Shown: one piece after another, positions 38,143 through 39,437 of the stretch
Position numbering within the stretch: the stretch's first letter is position 1
How the letters are laid out: the number at the start of each line of letters is the position of its first letter
Source: Neisseria sp.
Lineage (GTDB): Bacteria > Pseudomonadota > Gammaproteobacteria > Burkholderiales > Neisseriaceae
Length of the DNA stretch: 39,437 nucleotides
Direction: 5' to 3'
NCBI RefSeq assembly: GCF_030523955.1
Contig: NZ_JAUNHL010000026.1
Coordinates: forward strand, 1 to 39,437
Position numbers and translations under genes: made by a program
Notes under the pieces: model-generated
The model's input: the letters and a program-made list of their open reading frames with translations, nothing else
Database searches by the model: none
Told to the model about the DNA's origin: nothing

Positions 38143-38171
38143 ATTATAAAACTTTCAGAAGTTTACTTCAA
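38143..38171 (-). promoter_or_regulatory. Promoter of rplKA
   Basis: TTGAAG (38166-38171), a 17-bp spacer and a perfect TATAAT (38143-38148) on the minus strand, giving a predicted start near 38136 and a leader of about 56 nt before the rplK GTG. Confidence 0.7.
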
Positions 38172-38246
38172 GAGGCAACTTGCTCTTTTCCATAAAATCC
38201 CCACACCCACCACAATTCTTGTAGCCATTTCTACAACGAATAAAAC

Positions 38247-38786
38247 TTACAATTTTTCAACCTGACCAAAATCCAATTCAACCGGTGTTTCACGACCAAA
38301 AATTTGAACCGACACCCGCAACTTATTACGTTCATAGTCCACTGCATCAACCAGACCATTGAAATCAGCAAATGGACCCTCATTGACACGAACTTGTTGC
38401 CCCACTTCAAATTCAACTCGAGGCTTCGGCTTTTTCTCAGCACCAGAACCAGCTACCTGAGTCATAATCGCATCTACTTCGCTCTGTGAAATCGGCAAAG
38501 GCCGGTTTGCAGTTCCACCAATAAAGCCTGACACCCGAGGCGTGCTCTTGACTAAATGCCATGACTCATCAGTCATTTCCATCTCTACCAGCACATATCC
38601 AGGGAAAAATTTACGCTCACTGACAGTTTTACGCCCGTTTTTTATGTCAACAACCTCTTCGACAGGCACCAAGATCTGTCCAAAATAATCAGCCATTTCC
38701 TCACGGATAATGCGCTCTTTCAATGTCTTTTGAACATTTTTTTCAAACCCGGAGTATGCCTGAACCACATACCAACGCTTTGTCAT
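38247..38786 (-). CDS. nusG: Transcription elongation/antitermination factor NusG
   Basis: A 179-residue factor that binds RNA polymerase and couples it to ribosomes or Rho. The NGN domain ([17 protein letters not shown] onward) occupies about residues 1-115; a KOW domain follows with [17 protein letters not shown] near 128-144. The ATG at 38784-38786 has AGAGG upstream and is 1 bp after the secE stop codon, a typical coupled pair. Confidence 0.98.
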   Translation of the reverse strand: MTKRWYVVQAYSGFEKNVQKTLKERIIREEMADYFGQILVPVEEVVDIKNGRKTVSERKFFPGYVLVEMEMTDESWHLVKSTPRVSGFIGGTANRPLPISQSEVDAIMTQVAGSGAEKKPKPRVEFEVGQQVRVNEGPFADFNGLVDAVDYERNKLRVSVQIFGRETPVELDFGQVEKL

Positions 38787-38787
38787 A

Positions 38788-39234
38788 TCAGCCTCTTACC
38801 AACAATGTATTAAAAATTAAAGAAATCAAGGTATCTACGCCATAGATAAAAGCCGCCAGAACCAAAACAAAAATAACTACTTTTACCGACATAGAGAAGG
38901 CGTCGTTTTTCGGCAGCCAGACAACTTTTTTAAACTCTCTCCAAGAGTCCCCAAAATACCGGATCAAGCGACGGCCAGGCTCTGTCCAAAAAGAAGCCAA
39001 AAATACAGCAACCACCGCCGCACCGATCGCAATCAGTGTTCTGACATAAAAAGGCTGTCCGGAAAACTGGTAATATGCCCAGATACCACCTCCAGCAATT
39101 ACAGCGGAGAGCAACAGCTTAAACCAGTCCGACAGTGAAGTACTTTGCTTTTGAGGATATTTCTTTTTTCCCTCATCCACAGCAATCAAAGCCTGTTTTT
39201 CTGATGATTGCTCTGGAGGTATTTGTTGTGTCAT
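38788..39234 (-). CDS. secE: Preprotein translocase subunit SecE
   Basis: A 148-residue inner-membrane subunit that clamps SecY in the protein-export channel. I start it at the ATG at 39232-39234 ([10 protein letters not shown]), since twelve codons further upstream run into the terminator. It has three membrane helices (about 36-57, 64-85 and 111-140) and the conserved amphipathic [15 protein letters not shown] segment before the last helix, which is the functional core of the family. Confidence 0.93.
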   Translation of the reverse strand: MTQQIPPEQSSEKQALIAVDEGKKKYPQKQSTSLSDWFKLLLSAVIAGGGIWAYYQFSGQPFYVRTLIAIGAAVVAVFLASFWTEPGRRLIRYFGDSWREFKKVVWLPKNDAFSMSVKVVIFVLVLAAFIYGVDTLISLIFNTLLVRG

Positions 39235-39250
39235 TATTAATCCAGATAAA

Positions 39251-39290
39251 TGATAAAAACTAACCGGCAAAAAGGCCGGTTAGTTTTTTA
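39251..39290. terminator. Terminator between tRNA-Trp and secE
   Basis: A perfect 9-bp stem CTAACCGGC / GCCGGTTAG with a 6-nt loop (39260-39283), flanked by A tracts on one side and T tracts on the other, so it can work on both strands. On the minus strand TTTTTATC follows, ending only 17 bp before the secE ATG. Confidence 0.85.
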
Positions 39291-39292
39291 TT

Positions 39293-39368
39293 TGGCAGGC
39301 CAGGAGGGTCTCGAACCCCCAACCCTCGGTTTTGGAGACCGATACTCTACCAATTGAGCTACTGGCCT
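39293..39368 (-). tRNA. trpT: tRNA-Trp (CCA anticodon)
   Basis: A 76-nt tRNA reading AGGCCAG at its 5' end and CTGGCCTGCCA at its 3' end, with the CCA encoded. Anticodon stem TCGGT / ACCGA encloses the loop CTCCAAA, giving anticodon CCA for tryptophan. The D arm (GCTC...GAGT) and T loop (TTCGAGA) are normal. It lies between tuf and secE, a common bacterial arrangement. Confidence 0.97.
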
Positions 39369-39375
39369 CTAAACA

Positions 39376-39437
39376 TTAAGCAATGATGGAAGATACTACG
39401 CCGGCACCTACGGTACGACCACCTTCGCGAATCGCGA
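39376..39437 (-). CDS. tuf: Elongation factor Tu, C-terminal end (partial)
   Basis: Only the last 19 residues and stop codon are present before the window edge; they read AIREGGRTVGAGVVSSIIA, the standard EF-Tu C-terminus in domain III. The stop codon is TAA at 39376-39378, 7 bp upstream of the tRNA-Trp 5' end, so tuf and the tRNA are likely co-transcribed up to the following terminator. The rest of the gene lies outside. Confidence 0.93.
   Translation of the reverse strand, partial: AIREGGRTVGAGVVSSIIA

Noticed and set aside
38218-38235. Small hairpin TTGTAG / CTACAA after nusG as a terminator
   Set aside because: A 6-bp AT-rich stem without a T tract on the minus strand; too weak to call.

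Overview
The window is a stretch of a Neisseria-type chromosome in which every protein-coding gene I accept lies on the minus strand. The organism call rests on two signals. First, the housekeeping proteins (14 Nuo subunits, RpoB/RpoC, ribosomal proteins, SecE, NusG) read as betaproteobacterial. Second, the 12-bp DNA uptake sequence TGCCTGTCTGAA occurs at least 20 times. That is the TG-wadDUS dialect, known from the Neisseria wadsworthii / N. shayeganii branch and not the dialect of N. meningitidis or N. gonorrhoeae.

Layout, left to right. (1) 1-4.9 kb is an AT-rich accessory island: a small membrane protein, a 5'-truncated IS110 transposase interrupted by an IS481-type element, and a locus in which a two-helix membrane protein plus FrpC-like N-module gene pair occurs twice. 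One FrpC-like gene still carries an Asp-Pro self-processing module with EF-hand-like loops; the other is reduced to a 59-residue N-module. (2) 5-7.7 kb holds beta-carbonic anhydrase, proB and a DUF2818 membrane protein, with dispersed MITE-like repeats. (3) 7.9-23.8 kb is a complete 14-gene respiratory complex I locus (nuoA to nuoN). It is interrupted between nuoE and nuoF by a GFA-family gene and a cupin gene, and between nuoF and nuoG by 424 bp of repeats. A Fur-box-like sequence precedes nuoA. (4) 24.2-26.4 kb is the DinG helicase, followed by 0.7 kb of stacked DUS hairpins and two MITE-like elements. (5) 27.1-39.4 kb is the classic secE-nusG-rplK-rplA-rplJ-rplL-rpoB-rpoC transcription/translation cluster, then tRNA-Trp and the last codons of tuf at the window edge. 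It has an L10 leader, a rplL-rpoB hairpin region and strong terminators.

The main non-routine signals are: the duplicated FrpC-like/membrane-protein cassette; strict partitioning of two DUS dialects (all eight exact AG-DUS copies I found lie between 15.8 and 25.4 kb, whereas all but three of the TG-wadDUS copies lie outside it), which suggests the nuo/dinG segment was imported by transformation from an AG-DUS lineage; a two-copy MITE with 15-bp inverted ends; a 20-bp perfect inverted repeat upstream of rpoB; and a terminator placed only 25 bp upstream of secE. All calls were made by reading the sequence; no database search was run.
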